NCBI RefSeq assembly: GCF_900114345.1
Contig: NZ_FOZJ01000001.1
Span: 1,054,001 to 1,118,000 of the forward strand
DNA from: Microbacterium sp. cf046
GTDB taxonomy: Bacteria > Actinomycetota > Actinomycetes > Actinomycetales > Microbacteriaceae
Direction of reading: 5' to 3'
Length of the DNA: 64,000 nt
Part shown: positions 48,141 through 56,504 of the stretch, one piece after another
How the letters are laid out: every line of letters begins with the position of its first letter
Numbering within the stretch: position 1 is the stretch's first letter
Program-made: the position numbers and the translations under genes
The notes under the pieces: generated by a model
What the model was told of the DNA's origin: nothing
What the model saw: only the letters and a program-made list of their open reading frames with translations
The model's database searches: none

Positions 48141-50084
48141 TCAGACCGGATCGGTCGGCGATGGCGAGGGTTCGGGTGCGGGCGGTTCGGGAGCGGGATC
48201 GCTCGTCGGCTCGGGCGCCGGGTCTCCGGTCGGCTCGGGCGCCGGGTCTCCGGTCGGCTCGGGCGCCGGGTCTCCGGTCGGCTCGGGCGCCGGGTCTCCG
48301 GTCGGGTCCGGTGCCGGGTCTCCGGTCGGGTCCGGAGTGGGATCCGTCGTCGGGTCGGGAGTCGGGTCGGTCGTCGGATCGGCGGTCGGAGCCGGGGTCG
48401 GGTCGGTCGTCGGATCGGTGGTCGGCGCCGGCGTCGGGTCGGTCGTACCGGTGTCGGTGCCCGTCGTGGTGTCGGTCGGCTGCTGCCCGGTGCCGCCTGC
48501 CGATGACGCGGGCGCCTGCGGTGCGGTGCTGGGCTTGGGCGCGTCGGCGGCCTTCTGCATGCTCTGCGAGCGAGGGTTGCTCGCCTTGGACGAGGAATTC
48601 GGCGACTCGTAGTCCGCGCGCTGGATGGCGGCGGGCGGGTCGGGCGGCGTCGCCGGCGTCGGCACGGCGGCCGCGGGCTCGTCGGCCGCGGCACCCGATG
48701 TGTCGAAAAGGCTCACGCCGAGCCACTCGGCGAATGACTGCGACTTGCCCTCGGAGTTCGAGACCGGACTGGACCCCAGTCCGGTCGCACTGACGAGCAC
48801 GATGCCGGTGGCGAGCACGACGGCACCACCGGCCATTGCTGCCGTCGCAGGCAGCCGTTCGAACCACCGGCGTCGCGCGGTCGCCGCGGCTGCGCCGACT
48901 CCGTCGAGGCCTTCGGCCGCTGCGGCCGGCGGCTCGGAGAGCAGAGCCACCTCTGCGCCGATCACGGCGCCTGCAGGCCCGGCCGCGAGCCCTGCCGTCG
49001 AGCGGGGATCCGCCATCGCACGGGCCGCGCCGAGCGCGACGATGGCCTTCGGATCGGCATCGATCGCTATCGGGCGGTCGAAGCGCTCGGAGAGCAGCTC
49101 GGCGATGCGCGGAATCCGCGATGAGCCGCCGGTGAGGAGAATCGCTTCGAGGTCGGCGGGGTCGACGGCTGCGGTCTCGAGCGCCTGCGCGAGCACCTCG
49201 ATCGTGCGGTCGACGCCGCTCTCGATCATCTCCTCGAACTCGGACCGTGTGAGGCGCACCGTGGAGTGGGACTGTCCGACGAGCACGGGCACGACGGCCT
49301 CGGAGTCGAACGAGAGCGCCTCCTTGGCCTCGACGCACTCGCGCCGGAGCGTCGAGAGCGCGACGCGCGACGCCGGGTCGGCCGAGAGCGCGGATGCCGA
49401 CAGGCCCGCCGCGGCGATCGTGTGGCGCAGGACGATGTCATCGAAGTCGGCGCCGCCGAAGTCGGCGAGACCGAGAGGCTCCCCGACGATCCGGACCGCG
49501 CCATCCCCCTGCTTGCGCAGCACCACAGCGTCGAAGGTCCCTCCGCCGAGGTCGTAGACGGCCAGTGCGCGGCCCGCCTCGAGCGGCGAGGTCGACTCGT
49601 AGTGACGTGCGGCGGCCTCGGGCTCGCTGATCAGCTGGATCTCGCCGGAGATCTCGCGGGCGAGCGCGGCGGAGATCAGTCCGGAGCGGTGTCCTCCCCA
49701 CGTGACCGGAATCGTCACCGAGATGCCCGCGGGACTCGAGCCCTCGCGTTCGGTGACGGCTTCCACCACCCACGCCACCATGCGCGCGTACAGGTCCTCG
49801 GGCGCGAAGCGCTGGTCGCCGGCGAGGATCGGAACGTCGTCGCCGACGCGCCGTTTGAACTCCCGGACCAGTCGTTCAGGCTGTGCCAGCCCCCGACGCT
49901 CGGCGGCCTCGCCGAACAGGAGCTCGCCGTCCGCCGCGAAGATCGCGCTCGGAGCGCTGTCCGAACTGCGGCCGAGTCCGAAGGTCGCGGTCAGAAGCGA
50001 ACCGTCGGGCGAAAGGCGCGCAGTGGAAGCTGCTGTCCTGCTCGTCCCCACATCGACGGCAAGAAAATACGACATCACTGTCAT
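48141..50084 (-). CDS. Membrane-anchored Hsp70-like nucleotide-binding domain with Pro-rich outer tail
   Basis: 647 aa from ATG 50084 (SD GGGGGAA). Residues about 3-365 are an Hsp70/actin-type ATPase: YFLAVDVGTSRTAAS, LISEPEAAARHYES, LAVYDLGGGTFDAVVLR and AILLTGGSSRIPRIAELL. No substrate-binding domain follows. Instead there is one transmembrane helix at about 405-430 (AAMAGGAVVLATGIVLVSATGL) and an external tail ending in D-P-T/E-P-T-G-D-P-A repeats. An NBD-only Hsp70 tethered to the membrane suggests a sensor or assembly factor rather than a general chaperone. It precedes the LuxR-type regulator by 21 bp, so the two are probably cotranscribed. Confidence 0.85.
   Translation of the reverse strand: MTVMSYFLAVDVGTSRTAASTARLSPDGSLLTATFGLGRSSDSAPSAIFAADGELLFGEAAERRGLAQPERLVREFKRRVGDDVPILAGDQRFAPEDLYARMVAWVVEAVTEREGSSPAGISVTIPVTWGGHRSGLISAALAREISGEIQLISEPEAAARHYESTSPLEAGRALAVYDLGGGTFDAVVLRKQGDGAVRIVGEPLGLADFGGADFDDIVLRHTIAAAGLSASALSADPASRVALSTLRRECVEAKEALSFDSEAVVPVLVGQSHSTVRLTRSEFEEMIESGVDRTIEVLAQALETAAVDPADLEAILLTGGSSRIPRIAELLSERFDRPIAIDADPKAIVALGAARAMADPRSTAGLAAGPAGAVIGAEVALLSEPPAAAAEGLDGVGAAAATARRRWFERLPATAAMAGGAVVLATGIVLVSATGLGSSPVSNSEGKSQSFAEWLGVSLFDTSGAAADEPAAAVPTPATPPDPPAAIQRADYESPNSSSKASNPRSQSMQKAADAPKPSTAPQAPASSAGGTGQQPTDTTTGTDTGTTDPTPAPTTDPTTDPTPAPTADPTTDPTPDPTTDPTPDPTGDPAPDPTGDPAPEPTGDPAPEPTGDPAPEPTGDPAPEPTSDPAPEPPAPEPSPSPTDPV
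48208..48303 (-). repeat. Four perfect 24-bp tandem repeats in the Hsp70-like gene
   Basis: Units at 48208-48231, 48232-48255, 48256-48279 and 48280-48303 are identical and encode EPTGDPAP on the minus strand, followed by diverged copies to about 48350. Copy-number variation of the outer tail is likely. Confidence 0.85.
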
Positions 50085-50127
50085 GTCCAGTTCCCCCAAG
50101 AACTTGACGTGTTACATCCCCCACATA

Positions 50128-50156
50128 TGTCTACCACCGGAGCGGCCCCTTGGTAA
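50128..50156 (-). promoter_or_regulatory. Candidate promoter for the Hsp70-like/LuxR operon
   Basis: Minus-strand TTACCA (50156-50151), 17-nt spacer, TAGACA (50133-50128), about 44 bp before ATG 50084. The 336-bp gap 50085-50420 also holds the groES promoter and CIRCE sites; 50160-50310 shows nothing else recognisable. Confidence 0.4.
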
Positions 50157-50311
50157 GAGGCGCCCACATTCGTGTCACAAATCGTCGTGACTCGTCCTTC
50201 TGGACTGCTCACGAATGCGAAGAGCAGGCTCGTCCGCGTCTGATACATCCATCGGCGAGGAAGTCCCTCGACGTTCCATTCGGAGTCGATGCGACTTCGG
50301 ATTGCGCGTCA

Positions 50312-50338
50312 CTGGCACTCACGTTGCATGAGTGCCAG
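50312..50338 (+). promoter_or_regulatory. CIRCE element 1 (HrcA operator)
   Basis: CTGGCACTC, 9-nt spacer, GAGTGCCAG: perfect 9-bp inverted repeat matching the CIRCE pattern. It overlaps the groES -35 box. Confidence 0.9.
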
Positions 50339-50352
50339 TGCTTGCCTAGACT
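50324..50352 (+). promoter_or_regulatory. groES promoter
   Basis: TTGCAT (50324-50329), 17-nt spacer, TAGACT (50347-50352). Flanked by two CIRCE elements, the second at the expected start site. Confidence 0.75.
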
Positions 50353-50357
50353 GGGAA

Positions 50358-50384
50358 TTAGCACTCTCAGGTGGAGTTTGCTAA
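50358..50384 (+). promoter_or_regulatory. CIRCE element 2 (HrcA operator)
   Basis: TTAGCACTC, 9-nt spacer, GTTTGCTAA: consensus left arm with two changes in the right arm. Placed over the transcription start. Confidence 0.85.
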
Positions 50385-50420
50385 TCAGTCTTGAAGTTTC
50401 AAGGAAAGCAGAGGTAGACC

Positions 50421-50717
50421 GTGTCGGTTTCCATCAAGCCGCTCGAGGACCGCATCGTCATCCGCCAGGTCGAGGCCGAGCAGACCACCGCCAGCGGCCT
50501 GGTCATCCCGGACACCGCCAAGGAGAAGCCCCAGGAGGGCGAGGTCGTGGCGGTCGGACCGGGTCGCATCGACGACAACGGCAATCGTGTTCCGCTCGAC
50601 GTCGCCGTGGGCGATCGCGTGCTGTACAGCAAGTACGGCGGCACCGAGGTCAAGTTCGGCGCGGACGAGTTCCTCGTCCTGTCAGCCCGCGACGTGCTCG
50701 CGGTCGTCGTCCGCTAG
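50421..50717 (+). CDS. groES: Co-chaperonin GroES
   Basis: 98 aa, full length. [48 protein letters not shown] includes the mobile loop; [25 protein letters not shown] closes the fold. It caps GroEL. SD AGAGGT before GTG 50421. No groEL follows: a strong terminator comes directly after, so this is a solitary groES, as is common in actinobacteria with unlinked groEL. HrcA-controlled via two CIRCE sites. Confidence 0.97.
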   Translation: MSVSIKPLEDRIVIRQVEAEQTTASGLVIPDTAKEKPQEGEVVAVGPGRIDDNGNRVPLDVAVGDRVLYSKYGGTEVKFGADEFLVLSARDVLAVVVR

Positions 50718-50730
50718 GACACGCAGCTCT

Positions 50731-50766
50731 GGAAGGGCCCGGATGCTTCGGCATCCGGGCCCTTCC
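50731..50766 (+). terminator. groES terminator
   Basis: GGAAGGGCCCGGATGC (50731-50746), TTCG loop, perfect 16-nt complement (50751-50766). The loop-closing end is GGATGC/GCATCC. Confidence 0.9.
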
Positions 50767-50855
50767 GCATGCCCGGTGGCAGATTCCACGCGGTGAACGG
50801 CAGTCGACGGATGCCGGAACCCCACCGCATCGGCAGCCTCACCCCGTCGCGCCCG

Positions 50856-50861
50856 TACGCT
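50856..50861 (+). promoter_or_regulatory. Leaderless-type -10 box (TACGCT) of rarD
   Basis: TACGCT, 6-nt spacer GGAGGG, GTG 50868. Confidence 0.55.
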
Positions 50862-50867
50862 GGAGGG

Positions 50868-51869
50868 GTGACCCGCGACGCGCCCTCCGCTTCGACCGAG
50901 GCGTCCGGCGCACCCGCTCAGGCGGACCCGACGACGGGCCCCCTCTCGGACAGCCCGCGGGAGCGCGCGCTGGGCGGTGTCTACGCGTTCACGGCGTACT
51001 TCCTGTGGGGCTTCCTCCCGCTGTACTTCCTGCTCCTGGCGCCGACCGGGCCGTTCGAACTGGTCGCCTGGCGGATCGTCCTCTCGCTCGCGTTCTGCGC
51101 GATCCTGCTGACCGTCCTGCGCGGATGGGGGCGGCTGATCGCGATCATGCGGCAGCCCAAGCTCCTGCTGTGGACCGGTGTCGCCGGCGGTCTGATCTAC
51201 ATCAACTGGCAGGTGTACATCGTGGCGACGCTGAGCGGCCACGTGATCGAGGCCAGCCTCGGCTACTTCATGAACCCCATCGTCACCGTGGTGCTCGGCG
51301 TCGTCGTGCTCCGCGAACGCCTGCGGCTCACCCAGTGGATCGCGGTGGGCATCGCGGTGATCGCGGTCGCGGTGATCGTCTTCGGCTACGGGGCGTTCCC
51401 CTGGATCGCGCTCACGCTCGCCTTCACCTTCGGGCTGTACGGGCTGGTCAAGAAGAGACTGGGCCCCTCTGTGGATGCCGTGAGCGGGCTCACCCTCGAA
51501 TCGCTCTGGCTCGTGCCCGTGGCGACCGTGATCCTCGTCGTCGTCGGCACGACGACGGGCCTCAGCATGGGTGCCGCCGGTCCGTGGCACGCGCTCCTGC
51601 TCAGTCTCGCGGGCGTCTTCACGGCGGTCCCGCTGCTGCTGTTCGCCGCGGGAGCCCGCCGCGTGCCGCTGACCGTGATCGGACTGCTGCAGTTCGTCGC
51701 GCCGATCCTGCAGTTCATCATCGGTGCGTGGCTGCTGGGCGAGCCGATGACGCTGGAGCGCTGGATCGGGTTCGCGCTCGTCTGGCTCGCACTCATCGTG
51801 CTCACGGTCGACTCGCTCCTGTTCGCCCGTCGGGCGCGCGGCGTCTCGGACGTCGGCGAGCTGACCTGA
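50868..51869 (+). CDS. rarD: EamA-family transporter RarD
   Basis: 333 aa, ten predicted helices. GVYAFTAYFLWGFLPLYFLLLAPTGPFELVAWRIVLS is the RarD-specific opening, followed by NWQVYIVATLSGHVIEASLGYFMNPIVTVVLGV and LLQFVAPILQFIIGAWLLGEPM. It belongs to the drug/metabolite transporter superfamily; substrate is unknown (chloramphenicol sensitivity is a historic annotation only). GTG 50868 is chosen from leaderless spacing; upstream codons run over the groES terminator. Convergent with csoR, 7 bp apart. Confidence 0.92.
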   Translation: MTRDAPSASTEASGAPAQADPTTGPLSDSPRERALGGVYAFTAYFLWGFLPLYFLLLAPTGPFELVAWRIVLSLAFCAILLTVLRGWGRLIAIMRQPKLLLWTGVAGGLIYINWQVYIVATLSGHVIEASLGYFMNPIVTVVLGVVVLRERLRLTQWIAVGIAVIAVAVIVFGYGAFPWIALTLAFTFGLYGLVKKRLGPSVDAVSGLTLESLWLVPVATVILVVVGTTTGLSMGAAGPWHALLLSLAGVFTAVPLLLFAAGARRVPLTVIGLLQFVAPILQFIIGAWLLGEPMTLERWIGFALVWLALIVLTVDSLLFARRARGVSDVGELT

Positions 51870-51876
51870 CCCGCGG

Positions 51877-52173
51877 TCAGCGCACCAGACGCGCGATCGC
51901 CGCGGTCGCCTCGGAGATCTTCGCGTCTGCCTCGTCGCCGCCCAGGCGTGCGGCATCCACGACGCAGTGTCGCAGGTGATCGTCCAGCAGGCCCACCGCG
52001 ACGGCCTCGAGCGCGCTGGTGAGCGCGCTGATCTGCGTGAGGATGTCGATGCAGTACTTCTCGTCTTCCACCATCTTGTGGATGCCGCGGGCCTGACCCT
52101 CGATCCGCCGCATGCGATTGAGGTACTTCTCCTTGTCGGTGATGTACCCGTGGTGGGCATGCACATCGGTCAT
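51877..52173 (-). CDS. csoR: Copper-sensing transcriptional repressor CsoR
   Basis: 98 aa. [55 protein letters not shown] carries the Cys-His-Cys Cu(I) ligands (KYC, DDHL, RHC) of CsoR. ATG 52173 overlaps the copA stop (ATGA). Cu(I) binding releases the repressor from its operators at 54671-54721, inducing copZ-copA-csoR; being last in the operon, it is autoregulated. Confidence 0.94.
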   Translation of the reverse strand: MTDVHAHHGYITDKEKYLNRMRRIEGQARGIHKMVEDEKYCIDILTQISALTSALEAVAVGLLDDHLRHCVVDAARLGGDEADAKISEATAAIARLVR

Positions 52174-54437
52174 CGCAGCTCCTTCTCCTGAGTGGTGAGC
52201 GCCCGACTCCGAAAGGATCGCAGGCGCAGGCTGTTGCCGACGACGAACACGCTCGAGAACGCCATCGCCGCGCCGGCGATCATCGGGTTCAGCAGCCCCA
52301 GCGCCGCGAGCGGGATGGCGGCGACGTTGTAGGCGAAGGCCCAGAACAGGTTCACGCGGATCGTTCCGAACGTGCGCCGCGACAGCCGGATCGCGTCGGC
52401 GGCGCTGCGCAGGTCGCCGCGGACGAGGGTGATGTCGGAGGCCTCGATCGCGGCATCCGATCCCGTCCCCATCGCAAGACCGAGATCGGCCTGCGCGAGG
52501 GCTGCCGCGTCGTTGACGCCGTCGCCGACCATCGCGACCACGTGACCCTCGGCCTGCAGGGCGCGCACCTCGGCGACCTTCTGCTGCGGAAGCACGCCGG
52601 CGATCACGCGGTCGATGCCGACCTGCGCGGCGATGCGAGCGGCGACGGCGGCGTTGTCTCCGGTGAGGAGCACCGGCTCGAGCCCGAGCGAGCGGAACTG
52701 CGCGACGGCTTCGCCGCTTGTCGGCTTGACCTGATCGGCGACCACGAGGACGGCCCTCGCCGCACCGTCCCACGCGACGATCACGGTCGAGGACCCCTGA
52801 GCCTCCGCGGCATCCTTCGCGGCGGCGAGTGCCGGGCCGACCTGGATGGCCCAGTCGGCGAGGAGCGCTTCGCGGCCGATGACGAGCGCGTGCCCTTCGA
52901 CGACGCCTGAGACGCCGAGGCCGCTGGAGGCGACGAACGACTCGACCGGCGGGAGGTCGCCGAGCTCGTCCTTCGCGGCCCGGGCGATCGCTGCCGCGAT
53001 CGGGTGCTCCGACGCGTCCTCGAGGGCGCCGGCCAGTCGCAGGACATCCGCGCGATCGGTGCCCGGTGCGGTGATCGCGTCGATGAGCGCCATGCGCCCG
53101 CTGGTGACGGTGCCGGTCTTGTCGAGCAGGATCGTGTCGACGCTCCGCGTGGACTCGAGCACCTCGGGACCCCTGATCAGGATGCCGATCTGCGCCCCTC
53201 GACCGGTGCCGACCAGCAGCGCGGTCGGCGTCGCGAGTCCGAGCGCGCACGGGCACGCGATGATCAGCACTGCGACCGCAGCGGTCATGGCGGCGGCCGC
53301 GGGGTATCCGAGCAGCAGCCAGGCGGCCAGGGTCACGACCGAGATCACGAGGACCACCGGGACGAACACACCCGAGATGCGGTCGGCGAGCCGCTGGATG
53401 TCCGCCTTGCCCGACTGGGCCTCCTCGACGAGCCGGGCCATCTGGGCCAGCTGGGTGTCATCGCCCACGCGGGTCGCCCGAACGACGAGGCGACCGCCCG
53501 CGTTCACGGTCGCGCCCACCACGGCGTCGCCGGCGCCGACCTCCACGGGAACCGATTCGCCCGTGACCATCGAGGCGTCGATCGCGGACGAGCCCGACAC
53601 GATCACGCCGTCGGTCGCGATCTTCTCGCCCGGGCGCACGACGAACTCGTCGCCGACTCGCAGTGACGAGACCGGGATGCGCCCCTCGACCCCGTCGCGC
53701 ACGACCGCGACGTCCTTCGCGCCCAGCTCGAGGAGTGCCCGCAGTGCATCGCCCGCGCGGCGCTTCGAGCGCAGCTCGTAGTAGCGGCCCGCCAGGACGA
53801 ACATCGTCACTCCCGCCGCGACCTCGAGGTAGATGCTGTCGGCTCCGTCGCCCTGCTGAACGGACCATTGGAACTCGTGCGTCATTCCGGGCGTGCCCGC
53901 GCCTCCGAAGAACAGCGCATAGAGCGACCACAGGAACGCCGCCGACACTCCGATCGAGATCAACGTGTCCATCGTCGCGGCGCCGTGCCGGAGGTTGACC
54001 CACGCGGCGCGGTGGAACGGGTACGCCGCCCACACCACGACCGGCGCAGCCAGTGCCAGTGAGGCCCACTGCCAGAAGGTGAACTGCAGCACCGGGATCA
54101 TCGCCATCGCGATGACCGGCACCGACAGCACGACCGCGCCGATCAGGCGCTGCCTCAGCGAGGTGAGCTCGCGATCCTCGGGCGGATCAGCGGATGCCGG
54201 AGGCTGGGGGAGGGCCGCCGTATATCCGGTCTTCTCGACCTCTGAGATCAGGACGTGCGGATCCAAGCCCGCCGGAGCGGTCACCAGGGCCTTCTCGGTC
54301 GCGTAGTTGACGCTCGCCGACACCCCGTCGAGCCGATTGAGCTTCTTCTCGATGCGGCTCGCGCATGACGCGCACGTCATGCCGCCGATCTCGAGCTCGA
54401 CCCGGGAGATTCCCGGGGCGACGGCGGCGGCATCCAT
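52170..54437 (-). CDS. copA: Copper-exporting P1B-type ATPase
   Basis: 755 aa. One N-terminal HMA domain with [15 protein letters not shown], eight membrane helices, the CPC metal motif in [19 protein letters not shown], phosphorylation DKTGTVTSG, the SEHPIA nucleotide-site HP, and [10 protein letters not shown]. The TGES-like actuator is TGESVPV. It pumps Cu(I) out of the cytoplasm. Start ATG 54437 shares one base with the copZ stop (TAATG); stop overlaps csoR. Confidence 0.95.
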   Translation of the reverse strand: MDAAAVAPGISRVELEIGGMTCASCASRIEKKLNRLDGVSASVNYATEKALVTAPAGLDPHVLISEVEKTGYTAALPQPPASADPPEDRELTSLRQRLIGAVVLSVPVIAMAMIPVLQFTFWQWASLALAAPVVVWAAYPFHRAAWVNLRHGAATMDTLISIGVSAAFLWSLYALFFGGAGTPGMTHEFQWSVQQGDGADSIYLEVAAGVTMFVLAGRYYELRSKRRAGDALRALLELGAKDVAVVRDGVEGRIPVSSLRVGDEFVVRPGEKIATDGVIVSGSSAIDASMVTGESVPVEVGAGDAVVGATVNAGGRLVVRATRVGDDTQLAQMARLVEEAQSGKADIQRLADRISGVFVPVVLVISVVTLAAWLLLGYPAAAAMTAAVAVLIIACPCALGLATPTALLVGTGRGAQIGILIRGPEVLESTRSVDTILLDKTGTVTSGRMALIDAITAPGTDRADVLRLAGALEDASEHPIAAAIARAAKDELGDLPPVESFVASSGLGVSGVVEGHALVIGREALLADWAIQVGPALAAAKDAAEAQGSSTVIVAWDGAARAVLVVADQVKPTSGEAVAQFRSLGLEPVLLTGDNAAVAARIAAQVGIDRVIAGVLPQQKVAEVRALQAEGHVVAMVGDGVNDAAALAQADLGLAMGTGSDAAIEASDITLVRGDLRSAADAIRLSRRTFGTIRVNLFWAFAYNVAAIPLAALGLLNPMIAGAAMAFSSVFVVGNSLRLRSFRSRALTTQEKELR

Positions 54438-54655
54438 TAGATGCGCGCCGCCTCGTATCCGGCTTCATCGACCGCGGCGATGACGGCGGAGTCGGACAGG
54501 GGGAGTGCCGAGGTGATCAGGAGGCGCCCCGTGGCCGCACTCACGTCGACCTGCTCGACACCGTCGAGCTTGGAGACCTCATCGCGGACCGAGGTTTCGC
54601 AGTGGCCGCAGCTCATGCCCGTCACGCGGTACTCGTTCAACATCGTCATCGTCAT
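54437..54655 (-). CDS. copZ: Copper chaperone CopZ (HMA domain)
   Basis: 72 aa. Single HMA fold: [41 protein letters not shown] with the CxxC Cu(I) site, ending AVDEAGYEA. It delivers Cu(I) to CopA. ATG 54655, 54649 and 54643 are possible starts; the first is closest to the operator and promoter. First gene of the copper operon. Confidence 0.92.
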   Translation of the reverse strand: MTMTMLNEYRVTGMSCGHCETSVRDEVSKLDGVEQVDVSAATGRLLITSALPLSDSAVIAAVDEAGYEAARI

Positions 54656-54670
54656 CGCTTTCGTTCAGGA

Positions 54671-54685
54671 TACCCCTAGGGGGTA
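54671..54685. promoter_or_regulatory. CsoR operator 1
   Basis: TACCCCTAGGGGGTA, the G/C-tract palindrome bound by CsoR, 15 bp upstream of the copZ start. Confidence 0.85.
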
Positions 54686-54704
54686 GGACGCTGCATGCAA
54701 CTCT

Positions 54705-54721
54705 ATACCGGTCAGGGGTAT
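54705..54721. promoter_or_regulatory. CsoR operator 2 (imperfect)
   Basis: ATACCGGTCAGGGGTAT: a second half-degenerate ATACC/GGTAT palindrome 20 bp further upstream, near the expected promoter (TATAGA on the minus strand). Confidence 0.55.
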
Positions 54722-54829
54722 CGACCTCCGGCGAGGCGGAATGCGCGCAGCGAGACCGTGCGCGTCGACCTCGGTCTCGTGACCTCTCGGCGGTCGCGCG
54801 GTGAGGATCGGGGTGAAAACGGGGCTTGA

Positions 54830-54858
54830 TAACGATTTGACTGCGTTACACATCGTTA
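54830..54858. promoter_or_regulatory. Inverted repeat upstream of the ABC receptor gene
   Basis: TAACGAT (54830-54836) and ATCGTTA (54852-54858), 15 nt apart, in an unusually A+T-rich stretch about 100 bp before the receptor ATG. A TAGGTT box lies near 54892. Probable regulator site and promoter; nothing else seen in 54722-54955. Confidence 0.4.
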
Positions 54859-54955
54859 ACGAAAGGCAACATTGGGAACACCCGTCCGCGGTTAGGTTTA
54901 GTGGAACTGGATCGGCGCCCGAGTCGAACCGCGTTCATTCACAGCAAGGAGCAAC

Positions 54956-56257
54956 ATGAGCGTCTTTTCCCGAGGCACTGCCTCCCGCTCGCGCGTGCGG
55001 ACGGTGATCGGCGGCATCGCCATCGCCGGCGCTAGCGCCCTCGTCCTCGCCGGCTGCGCCGGCGGTGGCGGCACCGCCGAGCCGTCGGAGTCTGCCGCGC
55101 CCGTCGAGGACCTCACCCTCAAGCTCGGCACGATCCTGCCGCAGACCGGAAGCCTCTCCTTCCTCGGCCCGCCCGAGGAGGCCGGCGTCGGTCTTGGTGC
55201 GCAGGATGTCAACGACTACGCAGACACGACCGGTCTCACGATCGACGACATCGTGTGGGGCGACTCGGGTGACACCGACAACAAGGCCTACGCGACCACG
55301 ATCCAGACCCTCATCTCCGAGGGCGTCACGGCCGCCATCGGCGCTGCGTCGTCCGGTGTGACGAAGCTGTTCCTCGACGACGCCGTCGCCGCGGGCATCA
55401 TCACCTTCTCGCCGGCCAACACGTCGCTCGACTTCACGTCGTGGGACGACAACGGCCTGTACTGGCGCACCGCTCCGTCCGACACGCTGCAGGGCGAGGT
55501 GCTCGGCAACCTTCTCGCGGAGGACGGCCACAGCAACGTCTCGGTCATCTACCAGAACGACTCGTACGGCACCGGTCTGAACGACGTGTTCCAGGAGGTC
55601 TTCACGGGCACCGGCGGCACGGTCGTCTCCGAGCAGTCCTACAACACGGGTGACACCACGTTCGACGCGCAGATCAGCGCGACGCTCGCGGCCAACCCGG
55701 ACGCGATCCTGCTGATCACGTTCGACGAGATCTACACGATCGGTCCGGCACTGCTGGCCGCCGGCTACCCGGCCGACCAGCTGTACCTCGTCGACGGCAA
55801 CCTGAAGCAGTTCGGCTCCGACGCCAAGTGGCCCGCAGCGGCCAACATGGAGGGCGCGAAGGGCACCACGCCCGCCGGTCCTCTCGAGGCCGACGAGGAG
55901 TTCCAGACCGCCGTCAGCGACTGGTGGGTCGCCGAGGGCAACGAGGCGCTGACCGACTTCTCGTACGCCAACGAGTCGTACGACGCCGTCGTCCTGCTCG
56001 CGCTCGCGTCGCTGGCTGCAGGGTCGACCGACCCGGGCGAGGTCGCAGGCAAGCTGCAGGAGGTCTCGGGCGGCACCGGCGACGGTGAGAAGTGCACGTC
56101 GTACGCCGACTGCGCCGACATCATCCTCGCGGGTGGCGTCGCCGACTACGACGGCAAGTCCGGTCCGATCACGTTCGATGAGAACGGCGACCCGACCGAG
56201 GCGACCGTCGGCATCTTCCAGTACGGTGCAGACAACCTGAACACCCGCATCGGCTGA
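54956..56257 (+). CDS. ABC transporter substrate-binding lipoprotein, branched-chain amino-acid (LivJ/K) type
   Basis: 433 aa. Lipobox ALVLAGC with Cys at 34, then the type I periplasmic fold: LKLGTILPQTGSLSFLGPPEEAGVGLGAQDVNDYADTTG...GDSGDTDNKAYATTIQTLISEGVTAAIGAASSGVTK, and FSYANESYDAVVLLALA. It delivers a hydrophobic amino acid or related ligand to livHMGF on the opposite strand. Cys pair KCTSYADCAD is typical. SD AAGGAG before ATG 54956. It is convergent with livF rather than leading its operon, so expression can be set separately. Confidence 0.92.
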   Translation: MSVFSRGTASRSRVRTVIGGIAIAGASALVLAGCAGGGGTAEPSESAAPVEDLTLKLGTILPQTGSLSFLGPPEEAGVGLGAQDVNDYADTTGLTIDDIVWGDSGDTDNKAYATTIQTLISEGVTAAIGAASSGVTKLFLDDAVAAGIITFSPANTSLDFTSWDDNGLYWRTAPSDTLQGEVLGNLLAEDGHSNVSVIYQNDSYGTGLNDVFQEVFTGTGGTVVSEQSYNTGDTTFDAQISATLAANPDAILLITFDEIYTIGPALLAAGYPADQLYLVDGNLKQFGSDAKWPAAANMEGAKGTTPAGPLEADEEFQTAVSDWWVAEGNEALTDFSYANESYDAVVLLALASLAAGSTDPGEVAGKLQEVSGGTGDGEKCTSYADCADIILAGGVADYDGKSGPITFDENGDPTEATVGIFQYGADNLNTRIG

Positions 56258-56271
56258 TCCAGCCGAACGCA

Positions 56272-56304
56272 GCGAGGGCCCCGGAGCGATCCGGGGCCCT
56301 TCGC
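56272..56304 (+). terminator. Terminator of the receptor gene
   Basis: GGGCCCCGGA pairs with TCCGGGGCCC around a GCGA loop, extended by GCGA/TCGC with one bulge, starting 15 bp after the stop codon. Confidence 0.85.
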
Positions 56305-56334
56305 GTGTGTGCGGTCCGCTCCCCGTGCGCCACG

Positions 56335-56414
56335 CCGAACCCATACGTCCCCCGCGAACCCACGCGCTCGTGCGCGCGGGAGCACATGGGTTCGCGGGGG
56401 CTGTGTGGGTTCGG
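56335..56414. repeat. Large intergenic inverted repeat between the receptor gene and livF
   Basis: CCGAACCCA-(5 nt)-CCCCCGCGAACCCA at 56335-56362 is mirrored by TGGGTTCGCGGGGG-(5 nt)-TGGGTTCGG at 56387-56414: 9 + 14 perfect pairs with a 24-nt centre. GAACCCA occurs four times. Looks like a dispersed palindromic repeat. Confidence 0.6.
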
Positions 56415-56457
56415 GGGTCCAGGGGTTCCTGGGAGGTGAGCCGGCCGAAGCGTCAGA

Positions 56458-56495
56458 CGAAGAAGAGCGGATGCCGCAGCATCCGCTCTTCTTCG
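56458..56495. terminator. Terminator of the liv operon
   Basis: CGAAGAAGAGCGGATGC (56458-56474), CGCA loop, perfect 17-nt complement (56479-56495). Ten bp from the livF stop; A/T-rich stem ends serve as a U-tract in both directions. GGATGC/GCATCC closes the loop. Confidence 0.85.
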
Positions 56496-56504
56496 CAGTG
56501 CGAG

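Noticed and set aside
50718..50867. groEL expected next to groES
   Set aside because: A strong terminator and rarD follow; no GroEL coding is present in the window.
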